A stretch of 64,000 nt of DNA from Glaesserella australis (GTDB lineage Bacteria > Pseudomonadota > Gammaproteobacteria > Enterobacterales > Pasteurellaceae): NCBI RefSeq assembly GCF_003260095.1, contig NZ_PTPX01000006.1, forward strand, positions 62,001 through 126,000. Direction: 5' to 3'. Below, piece after piece: positions 56,548-64,000 of the stretch. The position numbers and the translations under genes are program-made. The notes below the pieces were generated by a model, which was not told where the DNA came from, searched no databases, and saw only the letters and a program-made list of their open reading frames with translations. How positions within the stretch are numbered: the stretch's first letter is position 1; each line of letters opens with the position of its first letter.

Positions 56548-58188
56548 TTATTTCCAAGCTTTAAATTGATTAATCAGCCCGTTCGTTGAACTATCATGGC
56601 TTGTGATTTTTTCATCATTTTCCAATTCAGGTAAGATGCGGTTTGCAAGTTGTTTACCTAATTCTACGCCCCATTGGTCAAAGCTATAGATGTTGAAAAT
56701 AACGCCTTGAACAAAGATTTTATGTTCATACATGGCAATCAATGCACCTAATGTAAATGGTGTGATTTTTTGTACTAAAATCGAGTTCGTTGGCTTGTTA
56801 CCTGTAAACACTTTGAATGGCACAATTTCTGCAACATCTTCTAAAGATCTACCCGCTTGTAAAAACTCTTGTTCCACCACTTCTTGTGATTTACCAAAGG
56901 CAAGAGCTTCAGTTTGTGCAAAGAAGTTAGAAAGCAGTTTAGCATGATGATCTGCAAGTGGATTATGCGTTTGAGCTGGCGCAATAAAGTCACAAGGAAT
57001 TAATTTTGTGCCTTGGTGAATTAATTGGTAGAAAGCATGCTGACCGTTTGTTCCCGGTTCACCCCAAATAATTGGACCTGTTTGATAATTTACTGCTTTG
57101 CCATCACGTCCTACAAATTTGCCATTCGATTCCATATTACCTTGTTGGAAATACGCAGCGAAACGATGCATATATTGGTCATAAGGTAAAATTGCTTCCG
57201 ATTCTGCACCTAGGAAGTTGTTATTCCAAATTCCCACCAATGCTAACGTTAATGGAATATTCTCTTCTGCAGAAGCATTTAAGAAATGTTTGTCCATTGC
57301 ATGTGCGCCTTCAAGCAACTGCTCGAAGTTCTCAAAACCTAAAGAGAGCGCAATAGAAAGTCCGATGGCAGACCAAAGAGAATAGCGACCGCCAACCCAA
57401 TCCCAAAACTCAAACATATTCGCGGTATCAATACCAAATTTTGACACTTCTTTTGCATTGGTAGAAAGTGCGACGAAATGTTTTGCTACCGCAGCATCAT
57501 CTTTTGCCGCCGCCAATAACCAATCACGAGCAGAATGTGCGTTAGTCATGGTTTCTTGTGTTGTAAAGGTTTTAGATGCAACTAAAAATAACGTCGTTTC
57601 TGGGTTAGTTTTACGCAATGTTTCTGCCATGTGAGTTCCATCCACGTTAGAAACAAAATGCATATTAAGGTGATTTTTATATGGTCGTAATGCTTCAGTT
57701 ACCATATAAGGTCCTAAATCAGAACCGCCGATACCAATATTCACTACATCGGTAATCGCTTTGCCTGTATAACCTTTCCATTCGCCTGAAATCACACGCT
57801 CACAGAAACCTTTCATTTTCTCTAGCACTGCATTCACTTCAGGCATCACATCTTTGCCATCCACTTCAACCGGAGTATTTGAACGGTTACGTAAAGCGGT
57901 ATGAAGTACCGCACGATTTTCAGTACGATTGATTTTTGCACCGCTAAACATTGCATAAGTTGCCGATTTAACTTGGCATTCATCGGCTAGTTGACGTAAA
58001 AGTGAAAGGGTTTGTTCATTGATCGCATTTTTAGAAAAATCTACAAGGATTTGATCTTCAAATCGTAGTGAATATTTATCAAAACGGGCTGAATCTTCCT
58101 TGAAAAGTTGTGGAATTGTTAAATTTTCCGTCTTATGCTGTTCTAAAGCATTCCATGCGAAAGTTTGCGTCGGATTGATTTTTTGCAT
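56548..58188 (-). CDS. pgi: Glucose-6-phosphate isomerase
   Basis: This enzyme interconverts glucose-6- and fructose-6-phosphate. It has 546 residues. Signatures are [13 protein letters not shown], the [18 protein letters not shown] motif, GNMESNGK, and near the end the [11 protein letters not shown] block. ubiK lies immediately upstream on the same strand. Confidence 0.97.
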   Translation of the reverse strand: MQKINPTQTFAWNALEQHKTENLTIPQLFKEDSARFDKYSLRFEDQILVDFSKNAINEQTLSLLRQLADECQVKSATYAMFSGAKINRTENRAVLHTALRNRSNTPVEVDGKDVMPEVNAVLEKMKGFCERVISGEWKGYTGKAITDVVNIGIGGSDLGPYMVTEALRPYKNHLNMHFVSNVDGTHMAETLRKTNPETTLFLVASKTFTTQETMTNAHSARDWLLAAAKDDAAVAKHFVALSTNAKEVSKFGIDTANMFEFWDWVGGRYSLWSAIGLSIALSLGFENFEQLLEGAHAMDKHFLNASAEENIPLTLALVGIWNNNFLGAESEAILPYDQYMHRFAAYFQQGNMESNGKFVGRDGKAVNYQTGPIIWGEPGTNGQHAFYQLIHQGTKLIPCDFIAPAQTHNPLADHHAKLLSNFFAQTEALAFGKSQEVVEQEFLQAGRSLEDVAEIVPFKVFTGNKPTNSILVQKITPFTLGALIAMYEHKIFVQGVIFNIYSFDQWGVELGKQLANRILPELENDEKITSHDSSTNGLINQFKAWK

Positions 58189-58211
58189 TAAGTATCCCCT
58201 TGAATTTAATT

Positions 58212-58466
58212 TTAAGATTCTGTTGATGATTTTGTACTTAACTCATCTAAGCGTTTTTCTAATTCGTTGAGTTTTTCACGAGTACGAAGCAAAACTTGAG
58301 ACTGTACATCAAACTCTTCACGGGTGACGATGTCAAGTTTGGCAAGTTGAGCTTGTAAAATTTGTTTAAATTTCTCTTCTAAATCATTACCGACATTTTT
58401 CAAACTTTGTGGTAATGCATTATGAAGTTGCTGTGCGATAGATTCTAAATTTTTTGGATTAAGCAT
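58212..58466 (-). CDS. ubiK: Ubiquinone biosynthesis accessory factor UbiK
   Basis: This 84-residue protein of the YqiC family has an amphipathic N-terminal helix ([18 protein letters not shown]) and a C-terminal coiled coil ([29 protein letters not shown]). UbiK forms a trimer with UbiJ in the cytosolic ubiquinone-synthesis complex. It lies 23 bases before pgi and is probably co-transcribed. Confidence 0.9.
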   Translation of the reverse strand: MLNPKNLESIAQQLHNALPQSLKNVGNDLEEKFKQILQAQLAKLDIVTREEFDVQSQVLLRTREKLNELEKRLDELSTKSSTES

Positions 58467-58585
58467 CGTTTTCTCCTGATAAATTGAATGTTAATTTTAA
58501 AGAATTTCTCAAGAGATAAAAAGAAAAAGTACTGATGAAGAATGAAAATTAAGGATTATTTTGATCTAAGGAAAATAAAAAGAGA

Positions 58586-58660
58586 TGGCTGGGGTACTAG
58601 GATTCGAACCTAGGAATGCTGGGATCAAAACCCAGTGCCTTACCGCTTGGCGATACCCCA
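58586..58660 (-). tRNA. tRNA-Gln (UUG), copy 1
   Basis: A 75-base tRNA, acceptor TGGGGTA/TACCCCA, anticodon TTG in CTGGGTTTTGATCCCAG, encoded CCA. It differs from copy 2 by one compensated acceptor pair. Confidence 0.95.
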
Positions 58661-58708
58661 AAAGAAAAAAACTAACTTTCGTTAGTTCATTTAGATTTGG
58701 AAATAAGA

Positions 58709-58783
58709 TGGCTGGAGTACTAGGATTCGAACCTAGGAATGCTGGGATCAAAACCCAGTGCCTTACCGCTTGGCGATACTCCA
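58709..58783 (-). tRNA. tRNA-Gln (UUG), copy 2
   Basis: As copy 1 but with acceptor TGGAGTA/TACTCCA: a G-C pair becomes A-T, keeping the stem. Confidence 0.95.
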
Positions 58784-58807
58784 GTCGTTTTATTTGCAAG
58801 CTTCAAA

Positions 58808-58892
58808 TGGTGCGGGACGAGGGACTTGAACCCACACACCTCTCGGCGCCAGAACCTAAATCTGGTGCGTCTACCAATTTCGCCAGTCCCGC
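58808..58892 (-). tRNA. tRNA-Leu (UAG)
   Basis: An 85-base tRNA with long variable arm; anticodon TAG within CCAGATTTAGGTTCTGG; acceptor GCGGGAC/GTCCCGC. Confidence 0.95.
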
Positions 58893-58895
58893 AAA

Positions 58896-58972
58896 TGGTG
58901 GCTACAACGAGATTCGAACTTGTGACCCCAACATTATGAGTGTTGTGCTCTAACCAGCTGAGCTATGTAGCC
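58896..58972 (-). tRNA. tRNA-Met (CAU), elongator
   Basis: A 77-base tRNA with anticodon CAT in CAACACTCATAATGTTG and acceptor GGCTACA/TGTAGCC. First gene of the Met-Leu-Gln-Gln transcript, in the same order as the E. coli metT operon. Confidence 0.94.
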
Positions 58973-59153
58973 ATTTGCGTCACCATATCGGCTTTGCGGG
59001 GCGTATTATGCTGATTTAGAGCTATCTCGTCAAATACTTTTTTGAAAAAAGTAATTTTTTCTGCTTGTTTGACTAGAGATTCGGCAAATTGTTAGAAAAA
59101 ACATCAATAACTTTTAAAATTCGCTTATTTTATAGTAAGTTATAAATCTTCTT

Positions 59154-59972
59154 TTAGGATTCCATTTCTTTCTTCAAAGTAGCTAATACCGATTCTATAT
59201 TAGGTAATTCACCTTCCCATAATTTAAAAGCGTAGGCAGCTTGCCCAACTAACATACCTAGACCATCTTGGCATTGTGTTGCACCTTGAGAACGTGCATA
59301 GTTGAGAAATGGTGTTTGCATGTTGGGAGCATACTGCATATCGTAAAGTTTAGCTTGGATAAGCATTTTCTTTGGCAATTCAACACATTTTCCTTGTAAA
59401 CCCAAAGACGTTGCATTGATGATAAGATCGAAAGATTGCTCTGCCATATTATCTAAATAAGCGGTCTGAATTGTGCCAAATTTTGCAAATTTTTCCGCTA
59501 AACTCACCGCTTTCTCCAACGTTCGATTATAAATCGTGATCTGCTGTTGAGCTTGTAATAGTGGATAAAGTACGCCTTTTGTTGCACCACCTGCGCCTAG
59601 AATCAGTACTCGTTGATTTGGCTTTAGCCAGCCAAGTCGATCCAAATCAGAGACTAAACCTACACCATCGGTATTATCTGCATATAAACGCCCATCATCT
59701 AAACGTTTAAGCGTATTACACGCTTCCGCTTGTAAGCAACCTTCGCTATATACATCGGCTAAGGCAAAAGCTCGTTCTTTAAATGGTGCGGTGATATTTC
59801 CCCCTTTTGCACCATCGGCAAAGAACTGCTGTAGTTGACTTTCAAACTGCTGTTCATCGCCCAATTTAGCCACATAAGAGATTGATTTGCCAGTTTGTTC
59901 GCCAAAAAGTGTATGAATACGGGGAGATTTACTTTGTGAAATCGGGTTTCCCCAAACGGCGTAGTGGTTCAT
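59154..59972 (-). CDS. aroE: Shikimate dehydrogenase
   Basis: This enzyme reduces 3-dehydroshikimate with NADPH in aromatic amino acid synthesis. It has 272 residues. The substrate motif NPISQSKSP is at the N-terminus, NITAPFKERAF and TDGVGL follow, then the NADP motif LGAGGATKGVLYPL. It begins 3 bases after tsaC. Confidence 0.95.
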   Translation of the reverse strand: MNHYAVWGNPISQSKSPRIHTLFGEQTGKSISYVAKLGDEQQFESQLQQFFADGAKGGNITAPFKERAFALADVYSEGCLQAEACNTLKRLDDGRLYADNTDGVGLVSDLDRLGWLKPNQRVLILGAGGATKGVLYPLLQAQQQITIYNRTLEKAVSLAEKFAKFGTIQTAYLDNMAEQSFDLIINATSLGLQGKCVELPKKMLIQAKLYDMQYAPNMQTPFLNYARSQGATQCQDGLGMLVGQAAYAFKLWEGELPNIESVLATLKKEMES

Positions 59973-59975
59973 TGT

Positions 59976-60530
59976 TTATCCTTGTCTAAAAATATGCTGG
60001 CTAAATATATCACGAATTTCGGATGGATTTTGCTTTCCACCTGTGGCTTGATCTAATACAGGGAAATCTTCACCAAATTGTTGACGAACTTCGTCGGCAG
60101 TTCGACAGGGCGGTAAACTCGTTAAATTTGCACTTGTTGATGTCAATGCAAATCCCGTAGCGGAGCAAAGTTCAGCAACAGCTGGCACTTGGCATAATCG
60201 AACCGCAATCGTCTCAAACTGCCCCTTTAAATAACGTGGTACGCTTTCCTTTGCAGGCATTACCCAAGTTATCGCTTGTTCGCCAACAGTTTCAAAACGT
60301 TGCCATTCACATTCAGTTAAACGGTTTTCATCAATATAAGGCAAGAGCAATTCGCTTTTATGTGCAATTAAAATCAGCCCTTTCTCTTCAGGGCGATTTT
60401 TCAATTTCAGCAGAGATCTGACCGCTTGTTCAGATTGTGGATTACAACCCAATCCAAATACAGCTTCTGTCGGATAAGCAATCACTTGATTTTGTTTGAG
60501 TTTTTCAACAATTTGATTAAAAGAAGACAT
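59976..60530 (-). CDS. tsaC: Threonylcarbamoyl-AMP synthase
   Basis: This YrdC-fold enzyme makes threonylcarbamoyl-AMP for t6A37 tRNA modification. It has 184 residues. Visible are the YPTEAVFGLGC motif, KLKNRPEEKGLILIA and the VRLCQVPAVAELC/STSANLT region. Its start overlaps the yrdD stop by one base (TAATG), so they are translationally coupled. Confidence 0.93.
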   Translation of the reverse strand: MSSFNQIVEKLKQNQVIAYPTEAVFGLGCNPQSEQAVRSLLKLKNRPEEKGLILIAHKSELLLPYIDENRLTECEWQRFETVGEQAITWVMPAKESVPRYLKGQFETIAVRLCQVPAVAELCSATGFALTSTSANLTSLPPCRTADEVRQQFGEDFPVLDQATGGKQNPSEIRDIFSQHIFRQG

Positions 60531-61060
60531 TATTCATTTTCACTAAATAGGTGCTGACATTTTTTGTTCGCACAAAGAAAATAGGATTTACCACGTACTT
60601 TTTTGATAATTGCCAACTCACATTGGCATTCAGGACACGGCTGTTTTTGTGGTTTACTCGGCAAAGTAAATTTACATTCAGGAAACCCTGCACAACCATA
60701 AAATGTTTTACCCAAACGCCCTGTACGAGCGACTAGTTTATGTTGTTTACATTCAGGGCAGTCAAACTCTTCTTCTACTTCAGCTTCTTCATGCACGGTA
60801 AAATGGCAATCAGGATAGTGGCTACAGCCAATAAACATACCAAAATGCCCTTGTTTTAATTGTAGTGGCGATTTGCATTCAGGGCAAAGTTCATCTAACG
60901 TTTTAATAACATGGCTTGCTTGATGAAGCGGTTTGAGATAATCGCATTCAGGATAATTAGAACAGCCAAGAAAAAGCCCTTGTTTTCCCCGTTTAAGTTG
61001 TAACGGGGAGTGGCATTGTGGGCAAAGTTCTGCTTGTTTGGTAGATTTAAAAAGGCTCAT
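60530..61060 (-). CDS. yrdD: Topoisomerase-type zinc-ribbon protein YrdD
   Basis: This 176-residue protein consists almost wholly of four CxxC...C zinc ribbons like those at the C-terminus of DNA topoisomerase I (CPQCHSPLQLKRGKQGLFLG, CPECKSPLQLKQGHFGMFIG, CPECKQHKLVARTGRLGKTF and CPECQCELAIIKKVRGKSYF). It may bind single-stranded DNA or RNA. yrdD-tsaC-aroE is a conserved order. Confidence 0.9.
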   Translation of the reverse strand: MSLFKSTKQAELCPQCHSPLQLKRGKQGLFLGCSNYPECDYLKPLHQASHVIKTLDELCPECKSPLQLKQGHFGMFIGCSHYPDCHFTVHEEAEVEEEFDCPECKQHKLVARTGRLGKTFYGCAGFPECKFTLPSKPQKQPCPECQCELAIIKKVRGKSYFLCANKKCQHLFSENE

Positions 61061-61067
61061 TTCTCAA

Positions 61068-61385
61068 TTAAATTAGTTCAAATTCAATGACAAAAAAGTC
61101 GTTATCGTTCGGATAAATCTCTTTGATAACCTGTTTAAGCTGTTCCAAGCTCATGTTTTCTTGCTGTGCATGTTTCTCATTGAGTTGTTCAAAGTGAATT
61201 GGAGTAACCGAGATGACCTGAATATGTGCAAACAAGCGGTCAGTTTCATTGGTAAAAACGCAAAGTTTTTGCCCTACTTGAAAGTGTGACTCTGATTTAT
61301 CTCGAATGGTAATTGTCTTTTTACCGCTAACAATATCTGCTTCAAAACGGCTAAAAAAAGTAATCTTATTCATCGTATTCGTCAT
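61068..61385 (-). CDS. yqfB: ASCH-domain N4-acetylcytidine amidohydrolase YqfB
   Basis: This 105-residue protein has the ASCH fold with [20 protein letters not shown] and [12 protein letters not shown], matching E. coli YqfB, which hydrolyses N4-acetylcytidine. ATG 61385 has GGAG about 8 bases before it and overlaps the recX end by 20 bases; an ATG four codons later is possible. Confidence 0.87.
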   Translation of the reverse strand: MTNTMNKITFFSRFEADIVSGKKTITIRDKSESHFQVGQKLCVFTNETDRLFAHIQVISVTPIHFEQLNEKHAQQENMSLEQLKQVIKEIYPNDNDFFVIEFELI

Positions 61386-61821
61386 AATCTATCTCCAATA
61401 AATGCCCAAAGTGATCATGGTAAAAACCGTGACTCACCATATATCGCCACATTTTTTGCTTTGCTTTAAGATCCCAGCTACGTGGACGCTTTTTCTCAAA
61501 AAGTCGCTCCGCCAATTCAAAGAAATCTATTTCAGATTCATCAAGTGCTTGGCTGATCACCCACTCTTTCACACCTTTTTGTTGTAACTCTTGTTTCAAT
61601 CGGCGTGGTCCATAGCCTTGTTGCGAGCGGTAACGTACATAGCTTGTCGCAAAACGTTCATCACTTTGCCAACCATTTGTTTGAGCCTGAATAATCGCTT
61701 GCTCTACTTCTTCAAGCTCATATTCTTTGAGTTGCAACTTATGGTGTAGCTCCATCTCGCTATATTCTCGCTTAGAGAGAAGATAGAGTAAATAACTGCT
61801 CGCAGAGTATTTATTTTTCAT
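61366..61821 (-). CDS. recX: Regulatory protein RecX
   Basis: RecX inhibits RecA filament extension. It has 151 residues with three-helix repeats: [34 protein letters not shown] and [18 protein letters not shown]-like. It lies 51 bases after recA with a hairpin between, as in E. coli. Confidence 0.92.
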   Translation of the reverse strand: MKNKYSASSYLLYLLSKREYSEMELHHKLQLKEYELEEVEQAIIQAQTNGWQSDERFATSYVRYRSQQGYGPRRLKQELQQKGVKEWVISQALDESEIDFFELAERLFEKKRPRSWDLKAKQKMWRYMVSHGFYHDHFGHLLEIDYDEYDE

Positions 61822-61836
61822 GGTTAATGGTAGTCA

Positions 61837-61867
61837 AAATAAAAATGCGGTTTATAAAACCGCATTT
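61837..61867 (-). terminator. Hairpin between recA and recX
   Basis: AAATGCGGTTT (61843-61853) pairs with AAACCGCATTT (61857-61867), followed on the minus strand by TTTTTATTTT. It probably lets only a fraction of recA transcripts reach recX. Confidence 0.85.
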
Positions 61868-61872
61868 AATCC

Positions 61873-62985
61873 TTATAGCTCTTCTTCGTTAAATTCTTCA
61901 GAATCATCTTCGGCAACATCAGCATTTTTTGCTTTTAACGTATTATTCGCTGTTAAAGCCTGACGGATATCTTGTTCGATTTTATTTGCAATCTCAGGAT
62001 TTTCTTTTAACCAAGTCACTGCATTATTCTTACCTTGACCAATCTTCGTTCCTTCATAAGAGAACCAAGCCCCTGATTTCTGAATAAATCCATTTGCTTC
62101 GGCAAGAATTAATAGTTCACTCATACGAGAAATTCCTTCGCCGTACATAATATCAAATTGTACTTCACGGAATGGCGGAGCAACTTTATTTTTCACGACC
62201 TTGACTTTGGTTTCACTACCAATCACTTCATCGCCATCTTTTACCACACCGCTACGACGAATATCTAAACGTACAGATGCGTAGAATTTTAATGCATTAC
62301 CACCCGTCGTAGTTTCAGGGTTACCAAACATCACACCAATTTTCATACGAATTTGGTTAATAAATACCACAAGGCAGTTTGTATTTTTAATATTCGCCGT
62401 CAATTTACGTAATGCTTGCGACATTAAACGAGCTTGTAAACCCATATGTGAGTCGCCCATTTCACCTTCGATTTCTGCTTTTGGTGTTAATGCAGCTACT
62501 GAGTCTACAATAATGACATCAACTGCTCCAGAACGAACTAAAGCATCACAAATTTCAAGCGCTTGTTCTCCATTATCAGGCTGAGAAATTAATAACTCAT
62601 CGGTATTGACACCTAAATTTCGTGCATATACAGGATCTAAAGCATGTTCGGCATCAATAAAGGCACACGTTTTTCCTGTCTGCTGTGCTTGAGCAATTAA
62701 AGAAAGCGTTAGTGTTGTTTTACCTGAAGACTCAGGTCCGTAAATTTCAACAATACGGCCCATTGGTAAGCCACCAATACCCAATGCCATATCTAAACCG
62801 AGAGAACCTGTTGAAACGGCTTCAATATCAAGCTGTTGAGTTTGACCTAACTTCATAATTGAGCCTTTACCAAACTGTTTCTCAATTTGGGTTAAGGCTG
62901 CTTCTAATGCTTTTTGTTTACTTTCAGGATCAACTTGTTTAACTGCAGAATTATTTGCTTTTGAAGATTTTTTATTGTCAGCCAT
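61873..62985 (-). CDS. recA: RecA recombinase
   Basis: RecA catalyses strand exchange and LexA self-cleavage. It has 370 residues. Walker A is GPESSGKTT, Walker B is [12 protein letters not shown], and the L2 loop region ([17 protein letters not shown]) is intact. The tail is acidic. The promoter carries a LexA box. Confidence 0.97.
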   Translation of the reverse strand: MADNKKSSKANNSAVKQVDPESKQKALEAALTQIEKQFGKGSIMKLGQTQQLDIEAVSTGSLGLDMALGIGGLPMGRIVEIYGPESSGKTTLTLSLIAQAQQTGKTCAFIDAEHALDPVYARNLGVNTDELLISQPDNGEQALEICDALVRSGAVDVIIVDSVAALTPKAEIEGEMGDSHMGLQARLMSQALRKLTANIKNTNCLVVFINQIRMKIGVMFGNPETTTGGNALKFYASVRLDIRRSGVVKDGDEVIGSETKVKVVKNKVAPPFREVQFDIMYGEGISRMSELLILAEANGFIQKSGAWFSYEGTKIGQGKNNAVTWLKENPEIANKIEQDIRQALTANNTLKAKNADVAEDDSEEFNEEEL

Positions 62986-63055
62986 GATGCTTTCCTTTAT
63001 CTATTCGATGTTCATATACGACGAGCTTATCGTCACTTAACTGTAAATTATTATA

Positions 63056-63071
63056 CTGTTTACTCATACAG
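63056..63071. promoter_or_regulatory. LexA (SOS) box of recA
   Basis: CTGTTTACTCATACAG fits CTG-N10-CAG, 71 bases upstream of the recA ATG, and shares the ATACAG half with the two boxes near 13.2 kb. Confidence 0.88.
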
Positions 63072-63122
63072 TTTCAACTGTTTTTTTCAGATTTTTCGAT
63101 CGAGATCCCAAAATTTGTAAAA

Positions 63123-63728
63123 CTATTTCAAAATCTGACCGCTTGCAATGGAGATCGCTCTTGCCGGGTCAAAAGGATTCAATGCATTAATCAACATTAT
63201 CTGCTCATAATCAAAAAGATCTTCTGCACGAATGTCCGTTAAAGAGACTTTTTGCTCTTCAAGAAGGCGAGTTAACTGCGTACCTTTTAATAAATAATGA
63301 TTGGGGCTATACCATTTTCCTTGTTTTAAAAACAATAAATTACCAATAGTACAATCACTGACAAAACCACGATGAATAATAATAATTTCATCGGTATTTT
63401 CTGTTTTTAGTTTATCTAATGCAATACGATTACTATATTTAAATTGATAATCGATATTTTCAACATAGACACATTGAAACGTCTTTATTTTTCTAGGTTG
63501 ATAAGGATAAAAATTAATTTGATAAGTCGTTTCATTATAATCTATTCTACAACGAATCAATCCTTTCGTATATTCATCTTTAACCTGAATAATTTTAGAT
63601 AAATCCCATTTTGGATTACGCTTAAAATAATAAGTAAATGCATTATCTATTCGTTTTTGATGGTAAGAAATATTTTGAATTTCGCCATCAATAATTGCTA
63701 ATGTTTCAAACAATGGGAATTGGCACAT
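63123..63728 (-). CDS. Aminotransferase class IV, PabC-like lyase
   Basis: This 201-residue fold-type IV PLP protein resembles 4-amino-4-deoxychorismate lyase (PabC). It has the LDKLKTEN lysine region, SDCTIGNLLFLKQGKWYSP and LLKGTQLTRLLEE. It is shorter than E. coli PabC (269). It overlaps the upstream pabB-like gene by 23 bases, which supports a folate (p-aminobenzoate) role. Confidence 0.8.
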   Translation of the reverse strand: MCQFPLFETLAIIDGEIQNISYHQKRIDNAFTYYFKRNPKWDLSKIIQVKDEYTKGLIRCRIDYNETTYQINFYPYQPRKIKTFQCVYVENIDYQFKYSNRIALDKLKTENTDEIIIIHRGFVSDCTIGNLLFLKQGKWYSPNHYLLKGTQLTRLLEEQKVSLTDIRAEDLFDYEQIMLINALNPFDPARAISIASGQILK

Positions 63729-64000
63729 AAATCTTCTCTAAAATTTCACGATATTCGTCATCTAATTGACTTAATGCAGTGATGCCACCACCACTTCTAA
63801 AATAATATTTATCGTTTTCTTTTTCAATATAACGAATAGCAACGGCACTTTCTACATTTTCACCATCAAAATAACCAAACACTCCCGTATAGTAGCCACG
63901 TTCTTGCTGCTCAGCCTTTTGAATAATTTCAACAGTTTTAACCTTAGGTGCGCCACTAATTGAACCCGCAGGTAATAATTTATCAAGCATTGTACCAATA
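63706..64000 (-). CDS. pabB: p-Aminobenzoate synthase component I (PabB), C-terminal end
   Basis: Only the last 98 or so codons lie in the window; the gene continues beyond base 64000. The visible part has the chorismate-binding signature PAGSISGAPKVKTVEII, RGYYTGVFGYF and YFRSGGGITALSQLDDEYRE, typical of PabB/TrpE family C-termini. The pairing with a PabC-like gene points to PabB. Confidence 0.85.
   Translation of the reverse strand, partial: IGTMLDKLLPAGSISGAPKVKTVEIIQKAEQQERGYYTGVFGYFDGENVESAVAIRYIEKENDKYYFRSGGGITALSQLDDEYREILEKIYVPIPIV

Noticed and set aside
58566-58953. Open frames on both strands across the tRNA-Gln copies giving a repeated peptide
   Set aside because: The repeat is just the duplicated tRNA read as codons.

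Overview
The window is a stretch of Pasteurellaceae chromosome. Evidence for this is the many copies of the DNA-uptake signal core ACAAGCGGT/ACCGCTTGT, the tmRNA tag ANDEQYALAA, moderate-to-low GC, and gene neighbourhoods typical of Haemophilus/Actinobacillus. The core carries AAGCGGTC followed by TTTGCAAA-type flanks, as in the Actinobacillus pleuropneumoniae/Mannheimia branch rather than the H. influenzae branch (AAGTGCGGT). Species cannot be fixed from sequence alone.

Layout. 1-8.6 kb: an ABC exporter cut by the window edge, mltF with a tiny basic ORF behind it, the hinT-ycfL-thiK cluster, an ICMT-like methyltransferase, the yedF-like/yedE pair, fau directly abutting 6S RNA, and zapA divergent from ygfB. 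9-17.5 kb: tyrS, a TorD-family chaperone, nfo, a secreted NlpC/P60 protein, a UmuD-like protein under two tandem LexA boxes, and the anaerobic focA-pflB-pflA set with a perfect FNR box upstream. 17.6-26 kb: yqaA, nudE, a BrnT/BrnA toxin-antitoxin pair, cysQ, and the pentose-phosphate genes zwf-pgl-gnd. Between zwf and pgl lies a REPIN-like doublet; between pgl and gnd lie an ORF6N regulator and a lipoprotein gene. 26-33 kb: malP, leuA with a leucine-rich leader peptide and attenuator, yigL, and macA without macB. 33-38 kb: an IS3-family remnant, an AT-rich glycosyltransferase gene, and trpE-G-D behind a TrpR operator. 38-50 kb: a DUF808 protein, tRNA-Ser/tRNA-Arg, a PuuB-like oxidase, a porin, lpxB-ybjD, znuA, ubiD, yccS and two lipoproteins. 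50-64 kb: yecM/argS, rpoH, a hexose-phosphate-type antiporter, ssrA, pgi, ubiK, a Met-Leu-Gln-Gln tRNA cluster, yrdD-tsaC-aroE, yqfB, recX, recA with a LexA box, and a pabC/pabB pair running off the end.

Most of the window is ordinary core genome. Three places stand out. (1) The UmuD-like protein aligns without gaps to the UmuD core but lacks both catalytic residues, yet has two perfect CTG-N10-CAG boxes of the same type as the recA box. (2) The ORF6N/PLD-like gene carries the palindrome GGTCACAA-N-TTGTGACC both 38 bases upstream of its start and inside its own coding sequence. (3) Intergenic palindromic repeats sit inside the zwf-pgl and trpG-trpD intervals. Signs of gene loss or transfer cluster around 33-34 kb (macB absent, IS relic, glycosyltransferase, gene tail) and next to ssrA (HigA-like antitoxin relic). 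No CRISPR array, prophage or clearly new multi-gene defence system was found.
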